Below the pieces are notes generated by a model. The model saw nothing but the letters and a program-made list of their open reading frames with translations, was not told where the DNA came from and did no database searches. A stretch of 64,000 nt of DNA, taken from positions 310,001 through 374,000 of the forward strand of contig JAIWND010000015.1 of assembly GCA_025330725.1 (NCBI GenBank). Direction: 5' to 3'. This document shows positions 1-11,927 of this stretch, piece after piece. How positions within the stretch are numbered: position 1 is the first letter of the stretch; each line of letters starts with the position of its first letter. Source of the DNA: Chlamydoabsidia padenii (taxonomy: Eukaryota > Mucoromycota > Mucoromycetes > Mucorales > Cunninghamellaceae). Both the position numbers and the translations under genes were made by a program.

Positions 1-1655
1 TACTCTGACCAACAACAAGAAGAAAACAAGCCTGAAGATACAGTCAACCCCTCATTAAATAATGGTGATCAAGCAACAACAAGTGACGAAAAATACCTCA
101 CCTACTTGCCATATTCTCGATTCTCTAATCAACGGGGCACACTACAGAATGCAGCCCTTTTAGCCAAGTATCTCGATAGGACACTGGTGGTCCCCCCCAT
201 GTTTCTAGGATATGCGAATGGTTGGTCTCCTGGTCCCTTACTTTATCCTATCCTCGAACATATGACTGATCCCCGACTACAAGATACCTGTTTTGATGAT
301 AATGGTGACCTTATACCGGCGGAACCTACTCTCAGTCCTGATGAATCCATCTTTTTTGGCTGCTCCAACTTTACTGATTATGCCATGGTCCCTTGGAGTG
401 CTGTGACCGACTTGAATCTATTAACACGACCCGAAGAAAAAGGAGGCCTTGGGATTAAAGTCATGGAACGATCGGATATGTCTCTTACCACTCTACGACA
501 AGAATTAGGGTTGACTGATGACAAGGATGTGTATTTGATGGAGGATTCCTCGGTAAGTAAAGTAAACTAGTAGGTTAAATACGATTGTTCAAAGTATATA
601 CTCACCCTTATTATTATATGATAGAGATATCAATGGCACTTTTATCAAGACGATGGACAACCTATACAACCAAATCCACGATATCAGAATGAAGTCTCCT
701 TGACTCAACTTGGTAACTATGAACAACGATTGTTACACTTTTATGGTATTTTTGGATTTGATCGAATTCGCCTGACATCACCAGAAAGCGAAGAATACCG
801 ACTACGAATACAACAGGCTTTGCTCTTCAACCACCCTTCGATAATGGACGCATCCTCGATTATTCTCGAACAACTATTGGATGGATTGGAAAGGAATAAG
901 ACGGATATCATGCCATTGGATTCAAGCCAAGCACATGGACAGACCTCTAAGAACAAGACTCTACCTCGGTTTGTGGCTGCTCATGTACGTGCGGGGGATG
1001 CTGATTTTTTAAAGGGATTGAAGGATCGTGTACCAGAATTCGTACAACAATTATGGGCTATTATGACAGGATCTGAAACGACAATCAACGATTTGATTGG
1101 GAACTCGAATAATATACAGCCGAACAGTACCACTACCAAACAACAGCAACCAACAGCATCATCATCATCATCGTCAACATCCATACGATTACCTAAAGCA
1201 CCAGCATCGATACAAAAACAATTGGGACATTTGGGGTTACAGGATCGACTCGAACGATGTGCAGCGTTGGAACAAATGATACTTTATGTGGCAACAGATG
1301 CTCCTACACCAAGAAGCAATCCTGATTTGAAACCAATCTTTGATGCATTCCCTTGTACTTTTGTCATGGCGGATTTTGAAAAATCAACTTGGTACCAACC
1401 TCTTACCACCATCAAATCAACACTGGATCCTCATAAACCTTTGGCAGAACATTTGGTGATGTTTGTCGATGCTACTGTTTGTGCTTGGGCTGAACGGTTT
1501 GTTGGCACCAGGACATCCACCTTCTCTGTAAGTAACACACAGAAAAAAAAAAGACCCTTTTACTCATCCCTTCTTCTTCTTTGTAGAATTATATTATTCA
1601 ATATCGCCATGCCATTGTAGACAGGATCATTGAAGATGAAGACTTTGGATCATAG
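1..1655 (+). CDS. O-fucosyltransferase-like protein, 5'-partial
   Basis: The visible part is exons 1-552, 625-1527 and 1587-1655 (507 codons before TAG); the frame is open from base 1, so the true start lies upstream of the window. The product resembles fungal GDP-fucose O-fucosyltransferase-like proteins: an early NQR-GTLQNA-ALLAKYL segment followed by a hydrophobic RTLVVPP strand, and HVRAGD near visible residue 304, matching the HxRxGD sugar-nucleotide motif of the family. Such enzymes usually act in the secretory pathway; the signal or membrane anchor would be in the missing N-terminus. A Ser/Gln/Thr-rich low-complexity insert lies around 1125-1190. Both introns start GTAAGT. An AATAAA is at 1755-1760. 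The family call is fairly firm; donor and acceptor specificity are not shown by sequence. Confidence 0.65.
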
Positions 1656-2204
1656 CCTTTTGTTTAGTATAGTATAGTTTTTAGTTTATAGAACATTTGT
1701 ATATAAAGAAACCAACGATCCACATCCCCCCTCTCATTTTATTAATTCTTTTTGAATAAAATCAAATTTATATTGTCTTCTTGTTTTAATATGTCCTACC
1801 TATGTATATAACGATATATTCCACATGATTTTGGTTGAGTGGATTTATCACCTCTCTCCATACACCAAGAAACCTTACCTTCAGGAGTTTAAATATTCCC
1901 AAAAGAGTAACGGTCGCATAATGTTAATAAAAAAGTTAAGAGACAATTAAACAAATTAGATCAATACAAAAGCTGTTTTATTATTATTTAGAATACAGAT
2001 GAATAAAATTACAATGAATGTAGGTTATATAAGAGTGGGGGGGATAACTAAACAGGATGATAAATTTAAATGAATGCTAGTAGTGACATATGTGTATAAA
2101 AAGTATATATAAAGTGGAAGATCAAGTGTATGTAGGTGCTATATGTGTAGAGTGAGATATTAAGTATTAAAAAAAAAAAAGAAAGTGAGGGGAGCCAATT
2201 AAAA
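1656..2204. other. Intergenic, convergent 3' ends
   Basis: Gap between two convergent genes. It is AT-rich, holds the AATAAA at 1755-1760 for the left gene and short A runs near 2168-2180. No open frame or RNA gene is evident. Confidence 0.6.
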
Positions 2205-3547
2205 TTAAAATTCGAATGTTTCATGATGATAATCCCATTTTCTTGTTACGGCTTGATTGACGACGTTGGTCATGAATTGATCAGACCCACAGGCATGGAC
2301 AAACACACTTTTCTGTTCCGGGATAGTATCCATGCATTGATCGATCTTGGGTCGAGTGCCATACACAGTCTTATCGAATCCAGCCAAATTGTCTTCACCA
2401 AGAGGTTCGCGAGTCACATAGACGATGAGATCCAGAGTCAAAGGAGAGATCGACACACTTGCACGTTCACGCCAGTAATCGATTTGTTCAGCGAATGCCT
2501 TGACTTCATCACTGTATCGCACCACCCATACCAATTGAATATATTGAGTCATCACAGTAGACACACCAGCACTACGTCGTTCCACACAATCCTTGATAAG
2601 AGTCATAGCAGGAGTAACACCAATACCAGCAGCGAAACAGGTAAGAGCTTTGTAATCTTGATATTCCAACCGAGGGCCATAGGGACCATCCACCTTGAAG
2701 TACAAGGGTTCATTTTGATCAGCATGTTTCAACAGGTCACGAGTATATCCACCCAATGCTTTGATATGCAAAGAAGCCACCATGTTTGAGGAGTTTGAGG
2801 ATGTCAAGGAAGCAACACCACGTCGACGAAGGTAAACCGTGTCCAGAGTAGAAGAACTGCCGTCTGTTTCCATAGATTGATTGTCACCCTTTGACTTGTT
2901 GGTGTTATTGTAATCAACAGTGTCTGGTTTCAAATCAGGCATTTGTTTTTCATTAGTGGGTGTAATGGCTTCGTCAATGACAGAGGAGTTTGGGGAAAAG
3001 GCCGTAAGAGAAGAGGAGCCACGAGAACCACGGAAGACTTCAGATATAGTCATAGGATGCCAGTTTGCAAATTGCCACTTGCACCAGGCTTTACCTTTCT
3101 TCGCCATGGCAATAAAAACGTATTGACCAGGATGATATTGACGAGCAAGTTTACCATGATCAAACAAGATGCGGACAATACCTTCTTGCTTTTCGGTTTT
3201 AGAGACAACAGGACTGATTTGAATGGGGACCACAGGAATGCACCAAGATTGATAAGACCGCCAAGCACGATCTGCCACCCACAAGATCACTACAGGAATA
3301 AAGTAGACAAAACATAGGACTTCATGCCAGCAAGCAAAGATTATGGCGACAATGATACCAATAATGTGAGCATAGTAGAAGAATTCAAAAAAGTGACGCC
3401 GGATATAACCAAAGGATGTAATGAATAAAAGTAGAAAGCCAAACATGGAGATGGAACCCGTTGTATATTCCAAATCGTAAAAGAAGGTATCAGCAGGAAT
3501 GTTAGTCTTTTGATAACCACGCATCCTAAATTAAAAAAGAAGAAGAC

Positions 3548-3586
<39 letters not shown>

Positions 3587-4185
3587 GGTCAAAGAGTGTA
3601 AGCAGAATTCAAATCCCGGTATTTCCTAATTTGTACTTACATGCGGTAAACGAAATGAGGAATGAATTCCAGTAAACCAATACGAGCCAACCATCGATGA
3701 TAGGGAATCATTTGTTCAAAAGTGAATCCAGACATGGCAGAGAGAAGAGAATTTCGAGATGCCAACATGAATACAAAGGCCCAGTTGACCATACCAATAA
3801 AAGCAGCGCGACGATCAAAAATCCCAATAGTTGATAATTGATAAGAAGAGAATTCATCATTCCATTTGAAGGGAGCAAACAAGATCCAAATCATGTTGAT
3901 GACAGTAAAAAGAAAGACACCCACAATATGTTTGATGGCAATCATTTCTGTCACCCAAGGAATAGACACCACGCGATCCAAAGGACGTAGCCAGCGTTCC
4001 CAAGGTAAAGAAGGATCAAAGGAGGAATGTTCATCTTTGTTGTTTGAAAGTTGCTTTTTACGATGTAGATAGATCCGCCAGCGGTTGAATTGATGTCCCA
4101 GACAATATAATGTAAAAAGTCCCCACCAGAAGAATGCATAGCTATATCCAGCTATATGGAAGTTGGATGAAGTTCTTAATTGCAT
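2205..4185 (-). CDS. Ferric/cupric-chelate reductase (FRE family, NADPH-oxidase-like)
   Basis: Two exons, 4185-3641 and 3525-2205, phase-matched across intron 3640-3526, give 621 aa. This is a plasma-membrane flavocytochrome that passes electrons from NADPH through FAD and two hemes to extracellular metal chelates. Two H-x13-H pairs in transmembrane helices (H163/H177 and H235/H249) are the predicted heme ligands. They are followed by an FAD-binding HPGQYVFI stretch and a downstream WHPMTIS segment, a GIGVTPAM nucleotide-binding loop, and a C-terminal ACGSDQF motif, all in family order. A Ser/Asn/Asp-rich insert interrupts the flavin domain. The intron contains a T run on the coding strand of about 34 nt. 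A GGCTGGATTTGAA element (4283-4295, minus) lies 97 bp upstream of the ATG. Metal specificity cannot be assigned. Confidence 0.88.
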
Positions 4186-4651
4186 TTGTAAAGAGGGTTA
4201 TGGTGAAGAAGAAGAAAGAAAAGAAAGAGAAAAAAGAAAAGAAGAAGAAAAAAATTGGCGATTTATACAAAAATGGAACATTTTCAAATCCAGCCAATAA
4301 GGAACGATCTGATAAAAAAAATCTGATAACACATGTGTGTCTGGATCATCCGATTCAATTCATGACAGACTCATCTGAGATAGTTCCTTTTTTCATCAAA
4401 GTGCTGATCATCATCGCCAAGGACACCATTGATTGATAAAATGATGCTTTTCATAACACTTTTTTTTTTTTTACATATCAAACAAAACAAGGATTGTTCA
4501 GAAACGTGATCATTTACTGCTATCAATCTATATACTTTTATGATTCATATTTTTTATGATAGGTGATTGACTGATTTTGGAAACAGGGAAACCAAGAACA
4601 CGAAGATCTCCCGGGTGCCTGGACGCGGCGTTTTAATATTACAAGTAATAA
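4186..4651. other. Promoter region of the ferric reductase gene
   Basis: A purine-rich tract (4200-4255) lies just upstream of the reductase start and would be pyrimidine-rich on its coding strand. The promoter-like element at 4283-4295 is annotated separately. A + strand open frame through 4134-4436 is low-complexity Lys/Glu and is not considered a gene. Confidence 0.5.
4283..4295 (-). promoter_or_regulatory. CGGRATTTGAA-type promoter element (ferric reductase)
   Basis: Minus strand reads GGCTGGATTTGAA, 97 bp upstream of the ATG at 4185 and in the same orientation. One of a recurring set in this window. Confidence 0.5.
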
Positions 4652-6044
4652 ATGATCATGCAAGTCTTAACCTCTTGCATTACCCAAATAACGAGTATAG
4701 AACGACTTTCCATTTATGATTCCTTTTATTATGCAACCAAATCCTACCATTCAGCATTAAGGATTATCATCCAACTCTTTGGATTCACTCTTTCTCCCGT
4801 GTGGTTTCAACGTTCCTTAAAGAGTGATCGTTTGACACCTGAGGTCACACAAAGCGGAGATAGTCTCGTTATTCTTCAGTCTTCTCCCGAGGGTGATTCG
4901 ACTCAGAAGTATGAAAAAAAAAAAATGTCATCAAGAATATAAAATCCGATTATAGACAACCATACAAATCCCTTCCCAAACAAATGACCAGATCAAAAAA
5001 AAGAAAAACGAAGATCGACCCACCCACGCATAATGTTCTACAAAATAGGGTCTACATTGTCATATGCAATGGATAACAGTGTTAAACAATGGCTGCCATC
5101 ATAAACACAACACCCCTATCATCATCATATGACATACCCTCCAAGTTAGACCAAACACAAAATAATAATATACCCCCATTGGCCTTCCTTCCTGTTGTTC
5201 CATGGCGGGATTTAAAAAACCTAAATGTACAGCGGATCTGATAACCATTTATTCCCAATACACATATAATATCTATATATAAAATGACTACAACTATACA
5301 TCTAGACTAAATTAAACTAAACTGCAATTGACTATTTTAGGTTTCTTGATATTCCAGCACCCATCACCATTACTGATGTTGTTCCTGTTTACCTGCTTGG
5401 TAGGTTGTTGATTAGACAGTGTGGAGTCAAAGTTAGTTGTGTATTATCCTGCAGAGTACTGGGTCGATATTTTGACAATCGTGAGTCGAATGCCAAATTG
5501 CCTAAAGATTTAAAGATAGGTAACACTACTGATAGGTGAGTGTGATACTATGTATATTATATATTACCTGATTTCTTTTTCTTTTTCCTACATTTGGTCC
5601 ATTTCTTCACATCGTCTACGCGTCTTCTAGAGTCGGTGATACCATTCATCCAAGTTTGAAGGGAAACCTGAATACTTGGATACCTATTAAGCGCACCATT
5701 TATTCACGCGTCTTGTATAGTGAGTAGACCCATTCAAGATGATATGTAATAGAAGATAAAGAGAGAGAGTTCACATGTGGTATCATAAAATGTCAATGTA
5801 CGTAATTGCTGGTTATACCATAATGAGACCAACTACTAAAGAAAGCAGTATATAATACAGGAATGCCAGTTAGTATAATATCGTATTGGTATGTATCTTG
5901 TTTCTTTACATGTTTCGCCGTTTTTTAACTTTTTATCTTCCAGCTGAGGAAGATGGTATACCCAAGAAGATTCCCTTCTTTAACTTTGGCCGTGACAAGG
6001 GGATGGAGCTATGTATAAAGAGTTTGAAGAATGTAGATCAGTAA
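4652..6044 (+). CDS. Unrecognised protein, tentative four-exon model
   Basis: Not recognised. Four segments join in phase: 4652-4908, 5341-5535, 5631-5719 and 5944-6044, giving 213 aa ending KNVDQ. Donors GTATGA, GTGAGT and GTGAGT and acceptors TTTTAG, TCTAG and TTCCAG support the joins. The first intron (432 nt) and last intron (224 nt) are long for this genome, so exons may be missing or the start may be wrong. Residues around DIPAPITITDVVPVYLLG followed by alternating hydrophobic and basic residues look like a beta-rich core, possibly OB-fold-like, but this is only an impression. A promoter-type element (5204-5216) sits inside the first intron, which suggests that the real start may be near 5284-5340. 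An alternative splice 5400-5454 would break the downstream frame. Confidence 0.35.
5204..5216 (+). promoter_or_regulatory. CGGGATTTRAA-type element (intronic or alternative promoter)
   Basis: Reads GGCGGGATTTAAA on the + strand. It precedes the second exon of the tentative gene at 4652-6044 by 125 bp, so it may mark the real transcription start of that gene. Confidence 0.4.
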
Positions 6045-6951
6045 CGACATTATATTCACATGTTTGGCATAACCGTTTCACTTGCCTTCTTTTTAATAAT
6101 GGTTGTCGTTCCAAAATAAGACGTAGTTGCTAGTTTCAAGAGTCGTGTTGGTCCTGTATGTACAAAAAAAAAAAAAAAAAAAAAAAAGAAAAAAAGTAAA
6201 AAGTGGTGGTATATGTCATTTGGCTTTAAAGCACTATTGAGTTCCCATTATCCCTCTTTGTGTTTTAGTTACCTGGTTCCATGACGATAATAGTAATAAT
6301 ATTTCACAGCTAACAAAAGTAACAAAAGCCTGACAAAGAGAATCCAAGACAAGGGTCAAATGTTGGAGAGCAATGTGGGAAAGAGTAGAAAGAGGGACAA
6401 GGTCTTTTGATTTTTCCTTTTTCTTCATCCGCCATTTTCGGAGTTCGAAGTGAAAAAAAGAAGCTGTCATATACTTAAACAAACAACAGTTGTATCCCAT
6501 CTACTATAGACTTATCCCTAATTGCATAAACAGTCAATTTTACTGAGGAAGCCAACCGCTTAATAGGTATTCGGGATGAAAATAGAACAGAGGAAAATTT
6601 TCTCAAAAAGGAAGGGTGGATTGATTCAAGAGTATATGCATCATAATCACACTCCATACCTAACTGATATAAGACAGCATATGATGTGATGTGATCCAAG
6701 GGAGAAGAAGACTACTTTGTTATCTCAAGAGGATGGCTTAATTTGAGATCATGCAAGTCGGGGTTTCAATATACGAGTTTGCATACAAAGTATGGAATCC
6801 CAAAGTCGCTTTTATTTTTCGCTAGATTTATATATAAAGAGAGATCAAGATAACATGATACTTTATTTGATACAGATATTAAGATAATAAAGTAAATCAT
6901 TATTGATTAAATTGTCTAAACTAGTTATTACTATTACATCAAATTCGGCAT
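6045..6951. other. Intergenic, no supported gene
   Basis: Contains an A run at about 6163-6187 and several short minus-strand open frames (6234-6500, 6475-6699) that do not join in phase and carry no recognisable domain. No gene is called. Confidence 0.5.
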
Positions 6952-9900
6952 TTAAAGACATGTGGAGACCAAGGACCAGATTCTATAATAAATATAATAA
7001 AAGAGCCATCAGTATATATCATTTCCCCCACAGTAGATTTATAGATACTTACGGAGCATTTTTTTCAGGGGATTGACCTTTAGATCCGATCTTGGCTTGA
7101 TATAGTTTTCCGTCTAATTGAGTAATGTATGGGTTAGTTGAATAGTGTCTAGATCGTTCATGATAGATAAAATGACATTCTTGTTTTTACCTTGAGCCAC
7201 CAAGTTTTGTTCATAGTAGTATTTGTCAGACGCCCAGTTATTTCTGCAAGCGCCTATCAAGTTAAAAAATAAATAAAAAGTCAAAATGAGTAATTCCATT
7301 GAGTTGGCGTGATGTCTCTTGCCCCTCTCCGCTATGACTATGACTTACGTGAGTAAGTGATCTTGTTTTCACGTTTGACAATTGCAGAATTACAAACCAC
7401 GTCGAGCTTCCAAGAGACAGTATTTTCAGCACCTGGTTCTTCGTTCTTTTTTGATCGAATGAAAATATTAGTTAGCAGAGGAGCGTCTTGTTTTTGATCC
7501 AGTAAATATTAATTACCTCGTTCCACCATGTTGAAATATATATATGTCCACTATCAAACCATAAAATTAAGTTAGTATTAGTACAGTTAACGACCAAAAA
7601 TAGTCAACTTACCCATAAATCGCCCTTGTTCCAGAGTTGTATGGAATATCGGGTCGCCATTCAGCGGCATCCTTACACGTTGAGGCAGGGCGAGCAGCAA
7701 AAGCGGATCCTAAGATGGCGTCATTGTTTAGTCACCGAATCATCTTTTAATTCTTTCACTTTCTTACCCTTATCATCAGGAGAGGAGACCAAAGGGACCA
7801 CTTTTGATTGGGAAGAGCAAGACCCAGAGACAGTCCACACATCAGCCGATCCACCTGGTGTATCCCCTAGTGTCCACCATCGTGCCGTATAAATCTTGTT
7901 GTCATAAGCTACTTGATCGCTGGCTTTGTATACTGCTGTACTAGACCACGCTGAGACTGCCCCACAAGATTCAGAGTCAGATATAGGAGGAGTCGAGGAT
8001 GGTGTGCCTGATGCCGTAGGGATACTTGATCCAGAAGATGAAGCTTTGGTTGGTGAAGGTGTAGATTCGGATGCAGAACTTTCTCCAGCGCACGCACTAA
8101 CTATGATTTGAATGCAAAGTGATTAAGAGGGTTCATCTACACTGAAGATTATTTGTGTGTCGAGACTTACTTGGAATCCAAGTCTGGAAAGACCCATCAG
8201 GAGCTTGAGAAGGTCCAGAAGCATACCACATTGCCTACATAATAAGTATCGTGGATTAGATTATTAGTATCACTTTTTAATTTAGCAAAAGTCATTCTAG
8301 TATTACCTGCCAGATATAGCCACTATCAAGTTAAACAAAAGAAAGTAAATTGAATTGGTGATTTATCATAAGATATATAATGCCTTTTACTTACTTGTGT
8401 GACACTTTGGAACTACCAGGATAGCTTCCACCAGAATCATAAGCAGGAGCATCACATGCAGGGTATTCAAAGGGCTTACCACAAGATCCACCATTAGATA
8501 GCGCTTGTTTGATACCAGCATCAATATTACCATTAGCAACAGCTTGGGAAGCATCTAAAAAAATAAAATAAAAAATAAAAAGAGAGAGAGAAAGAGAGAG
8601 AAGAAGAAGAAGAAAGGGTATGTTAATGGATTTGTTGTATATCAATCATTTACCCAGCAAGGATACCTTCACTTTCTTAATAAGATCCGATCTTACCCCA
8701 AAACATGACACCACCAAAACTAGGAAAGGCCTTGCGAGTGGACAATGCAATATTGGATAAGGTGTCAAGAGGCACGTACCCACCACCGGCAGCACTTGGA
8801 CTAGCTGGAGCACCAATGTAAACCTTGATGTCTTTGTTAGGTGATATATTTCTTGCCCAGTAATCCCAGACACCATAGTTCCAACCGCTTGTACCCCAAG
8901 TTTGAAGACCACAAGGATTATTGTCTACATGAAAGAAAAAGGTGTGATTGTTGGTACAGTTTGGAAGTTTGCTTTTTTTTTTTTTTTTTTTTTCCTTGGC
9001 CCACTTACAGAATTGGACGTAAAGGGCGTCAATAGAGTTTTCACTAATGGTGGCACCGAGGTTGGCGTCTGGATAAACACATTGTGGAGCAGCAGTGATG
9101 TAATACTTTTTATCAGCATCAGTAAAGTGAGATCGTAACTGAGCTAAAAAGGTATTATAGTCTATGGATATATTTTTTTTAGTTCTTGTAGAAGGTACTG
9201 TATTGTATTCTTTGTCTACTTACAATTTGACCCACCACCTTCAATATCAAGATCAACACCATCCAATACAGCCTCACCAAAAGGTCTTGTTGAAGATGAG
9301 CCACCAAGGAATAGATTCCAAATAGTATCGGCAAAACCAGACGCTTGTTTGTCAGATTGGAATCCTGCACCACCAGTCGCACCACCCAAGGAGAGAGTTA
9401 CCGCCTTGCCTTGACTTTGACAAAATTGAATGTCACTTGATATAGAAGAGCAGTCAATCAATGATGTTCCAGAGAAAGTACCATTGTCGACATTATTGCA
9501 AATCTTGAAAGAAATGAAGAGAAAGAAGGGTGTGAAAATAAAAAAGGAGGGAGTGTCGGGATTAAATCGGTTGTCGGGATTTGAATCTCCGGTTCATGCT
9601 GTATAGCATACATACTTACATTAGCAAGGTTAATAGTGGGAAGGTCATCAGTGCCGAAAAACTGCGTGACAAATCCCATTGGAATAATATCGATGGTAGA
9701 ATCTTGACAATACTGACGGATTGATTGTTGCCATTTGGATCGATCACTTATATTAGCAGCACCATAAGAGTTTTGTCCCCAATCTGGTGGTAAGAATCAT
9801 AATCAAGATGAATGATCATCCAAGTTAAGATGTTGCTAATATATAGGTTTCTAGTGATACTTACACACAGCCAAATTATCATTACAGTCATTCTAATAGA

Positions 9901-10018
9901 ATAGCACAAAAGATGAATATCCAACATTCATACATAGATTGGATTAATTTACCTGAAAACCACTGACAAGAACAATAATCCATGAGATAAAGATCAATAC
10001 TAGAGAGATGGTTTTCAT
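6952..10018 (-). CDS. Secreted GH18 class III chitinase with four CBM5/12-like modules
   Basis: Sixteen exons: 10018-9953, 9892-9865, 9783-9620, 9503-9224, 9161-9009, 8924-8697, 8554-8395, 8322-8307, 8234-8171, 8100-7768, 7709-7613, 7550-7517, 7445-7349, 7253-7191, 7113-7053 and 6982-6952, all in phase, giving 624 aa. Residues 1 to about 20 form a signal peptide. The GH18 domain (about 25-325) starts LAVYWGQNSYG and carries DGVDLDIE, the DxxDxDxE catalytic motif with its acid glutamate. A first chitin-binding-like module (about 340-390, GYIWQAMWYASG) is followed by a Ser/Thr/Pro linker, then modules at about 431-480 ([15 protein letters not shown]), 508-558 ([14 protein letters not shown]) and 574-622, each bounded by Cys. 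It would hydrolyse beta-1,4-GlcNAc chains in the cell wall or environment. The last module lacks the WW pair. Exon 8 is only 16 nt. Confidence 0.9.
9556..9585 (+). promoter_or_regulatory. Pair of CGGGATTTRAA-type elements inside a chitinase intron
   Basis: TCGGGATTAAA (9556-9566) and GTCGGGATTTGAA (9573-9585) lie in chitinase intron 3, antisense to the gene. No + strand gene starts downstream, so the function is unclear. Confidence 0.3.
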
Positions 10019-10035
10019 ATCTGGTTAAGAAGGTT

Positions 10036-10080
10036 AAAGAAAAGAAAAGAAGAGAAGAGAAGAGAAGAGAAGAGAAAAAG
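10036..10080. repeat. (AGAGA)n pentanucleotide microsatellite
   Basis: Successive AGAGA/AGAAG units directly upstream of the chitinase start; on the gene's coding strand this is a C/T-rich tract typical of fungal 5' leaders. Confidence 0.75.
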
Positions 10081-10282
10081 AGGGTCCTTTTATGTCCTAA
10101 TAACCCGGTCCAATTAACGAAGCTAAGCAGCAACTATTACAGTCATTGAGGAAATCACCGAGAAAGAACTTTATAGACTTTTTATTGTAAATTGACTGAA
10201 CACTTAAAAATTGAAAATGATTCGACCTGAGGGGCTATTATGCAAAATCACGATCATCCAGTCGATCCTTTTTGTCACACAT

Positions 10283-10295
10283 GGCGGGATTTGAA
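10283..10295 (+). promoter_or_regulatory. GGCGGGATTTGAA promoter element (2H phosphoesterase gene)
   Basis: Exact GGCGGGATTTGAA, 110 bp upstream of the ATG at 10406. Confidence 0.55.
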
Positions 10296-10405
10296 TGGTT
10301 TTTTTTGGGGGGGAGACTCTCCGACTCTGCCTCTCTCTGTCTTTCTTTCTCTCAAAAGCACAGCTAGTGTTGCTTTACTCAATTCAAATTGGAACTCTTC
10401 TACTC

Positions 10406-11623
10406 ATGAACATACGTGGATTGCTTCCCCTTGCGACTAAATGCGGGTACCACCATCAAGTAAGTAAACAGCCTTCAACTCAAGTTTATAATGACTAATC
10501 CTTTCTTTTACTTCTTCATTACACAAGACTATCTCTGAAAGATTGATGGTTATTACGGGAACATCTTCTTTGACCAACAAGTACCAAACCTTCTATTCAA
10601 CAATGACTACTCAGCATACACATGATGCTTTGCAATGCAATAATACTAAATACAAGGTAAAAAGTAGCAATGTACTTCTCCCTGTCAAACTCACTTTTTT
10701 CTTCTTCTTCTGATAATAGCATATACAACCACGACCAACTCACTTTTTATCCTTCCCTATTGCCTTACCGACTCTATCAAACGCACTACTTGAAGGAAAT
10801 TTGGCATCATCCTTGGACCCCTCAATAATGATACCCCATCGAAACCTACACATTACTGCCGGTGTCTTGCATTTACCAACCTCCAATAATATCAAAAAGG
10901 CGATTATGATCTTACAAAATTACTGTTCCACCCTTAATCAAGACCAACCACTTTTAATTGATATTCAACAACTAAAGGTGATGCAAAAGGATCCAAGTAA
11001 GTATCTATCTATCCATCCATCATTCTTGTACTACTAACCATGATTTTCCCTCTCCTCCTCTTTTTAACAATAGGAAAGGCTCATGTATTATATGCCCAAG
11101 TATCTGACAGGTCAGAACAAAAGACATTACATGGTATTTGCGGTAATCAATGAAATCAAAAGAATCATCATCAACCAACTGAACTAATCAACATTATTAT
11201 CTCCCCACGTTATAGACTCTATACGTCAAATCATGACGAAGCAGGGCTACATGAAGAATGACAACCGACCATTCAAGGTAAAAATAGACAACAAGTCCAT
11301 TCACCTCAATATATTTATTAACACATCCTCTTATATAGATGCATGTTACGGTAATCAATACGATCTATGGGAGAAAGAAAACATCAGCAACATTGCCCAC
11401 TTTACACGACAAGACTGGCAACAAACGACACATGGACTCGACAGTATCAGCAACAAACAGTAAAAGCAAATGGACAAGGGAACCTTTTGATGCAACGCCT
11501 ATACTGGAATCCTTGGGACAAACTCATTGGGGGACTATTAGAATAGATACTTTACATTTAATGAAAATGGGAAGAACAGGTCCATTACTAACATATGAAT
11601 CTGTGTCTAACTTTTCTATTTGA
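10406..11623 (+). CDS. ASCC1/AKAP7-like 2H phosphoesterase (2'-5' RNA ligase-like fold)
   Basis: Six exons, 10406-10459, 10528-10656, 10720-10996, 11074-11142, 11216-11277 and 11339-11623, give 291 aa in continuous phase. The core begins PTHFLSFPIALP, followed by LHITAGVLHL and, in the last exon, MHVTVINTIYGRK. These are the two HxT signatures (HIT and HVT) that place catalytic histidines in the LigT/2H superfamily. The order and spacing match the AKAP7/ASCC1 'NLS' domain, and the tail FDATPILESLG...IRIDTLHLMKMG matches the conserved C-terminal strand. No KH domain is visible, so the protein is closer to a stand-alone domain than to full ASCC1. Family members act on RNA or cyclic phosphate ends, or assist the ASCC helicase; which applies here is not visible. 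A promoter element is at 10283-10295. Confidence 0.82.
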
Positions 11624-11927
11624 AATAAAAACCATCTTTATTGCCCCCCCCCTTTTTTTTTATACTTGTGTGTGTGATATAATGGATGTAAACTGTAGGG
11701 ACTTGGGTGGAGGAATCACAACGCATAGTGGTCAAACATCATTAAAAATTATCATCATCATGAGTACTTGACATCAGCACCAATCATCATTTTATTAGAG
11801 CCAATTATGGCATGATCATATACAGTGGTGATAGATAAATAAATAAATGTATATATGTATAAAACTACACTACTGGTAAAAGTAAAACTATAACTACAAC
11901 AAGAAGAGAGAGAATGTGGTGTATGTA
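11624..11927. other. Intergenic, convergent 3' ends
   Basis: Short gap between convergent genes with AAATAAA-like sequence near 11840 and a C/T run at about 11643-11660. Nothing else seen. Confidence 0.5.

Larger units (their letters stand above)
10019..10405. other. Divergent promoter region, chitinase / 2H phosphoesterase
   Basis: A pyrimidine-rich 5' region of the chitinase contains a (GAAGA)n-type tract at about 10036-10076. The promoter element at 10283-10295 faces the right-hand gene. Confidence 0.55.

Noticed and set aside
4134..4436. + strand Lys/Glu-rich open frame
   Set aside because: Low-complexity product of the purine-rich leader opposite the ferric reductase start.
5400..5454. 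Possible 55-nt intron inside exon 2 of the unrecognised gene
   Set aside because: Splice sites are good, but removal leads to a stop and breaks phase with the next exon.
6234..6699. Two overlapping minus-strand open frames that look partly protein-like
   Set aside because: They do not join in phase, have no domain and no clear start or splice support.
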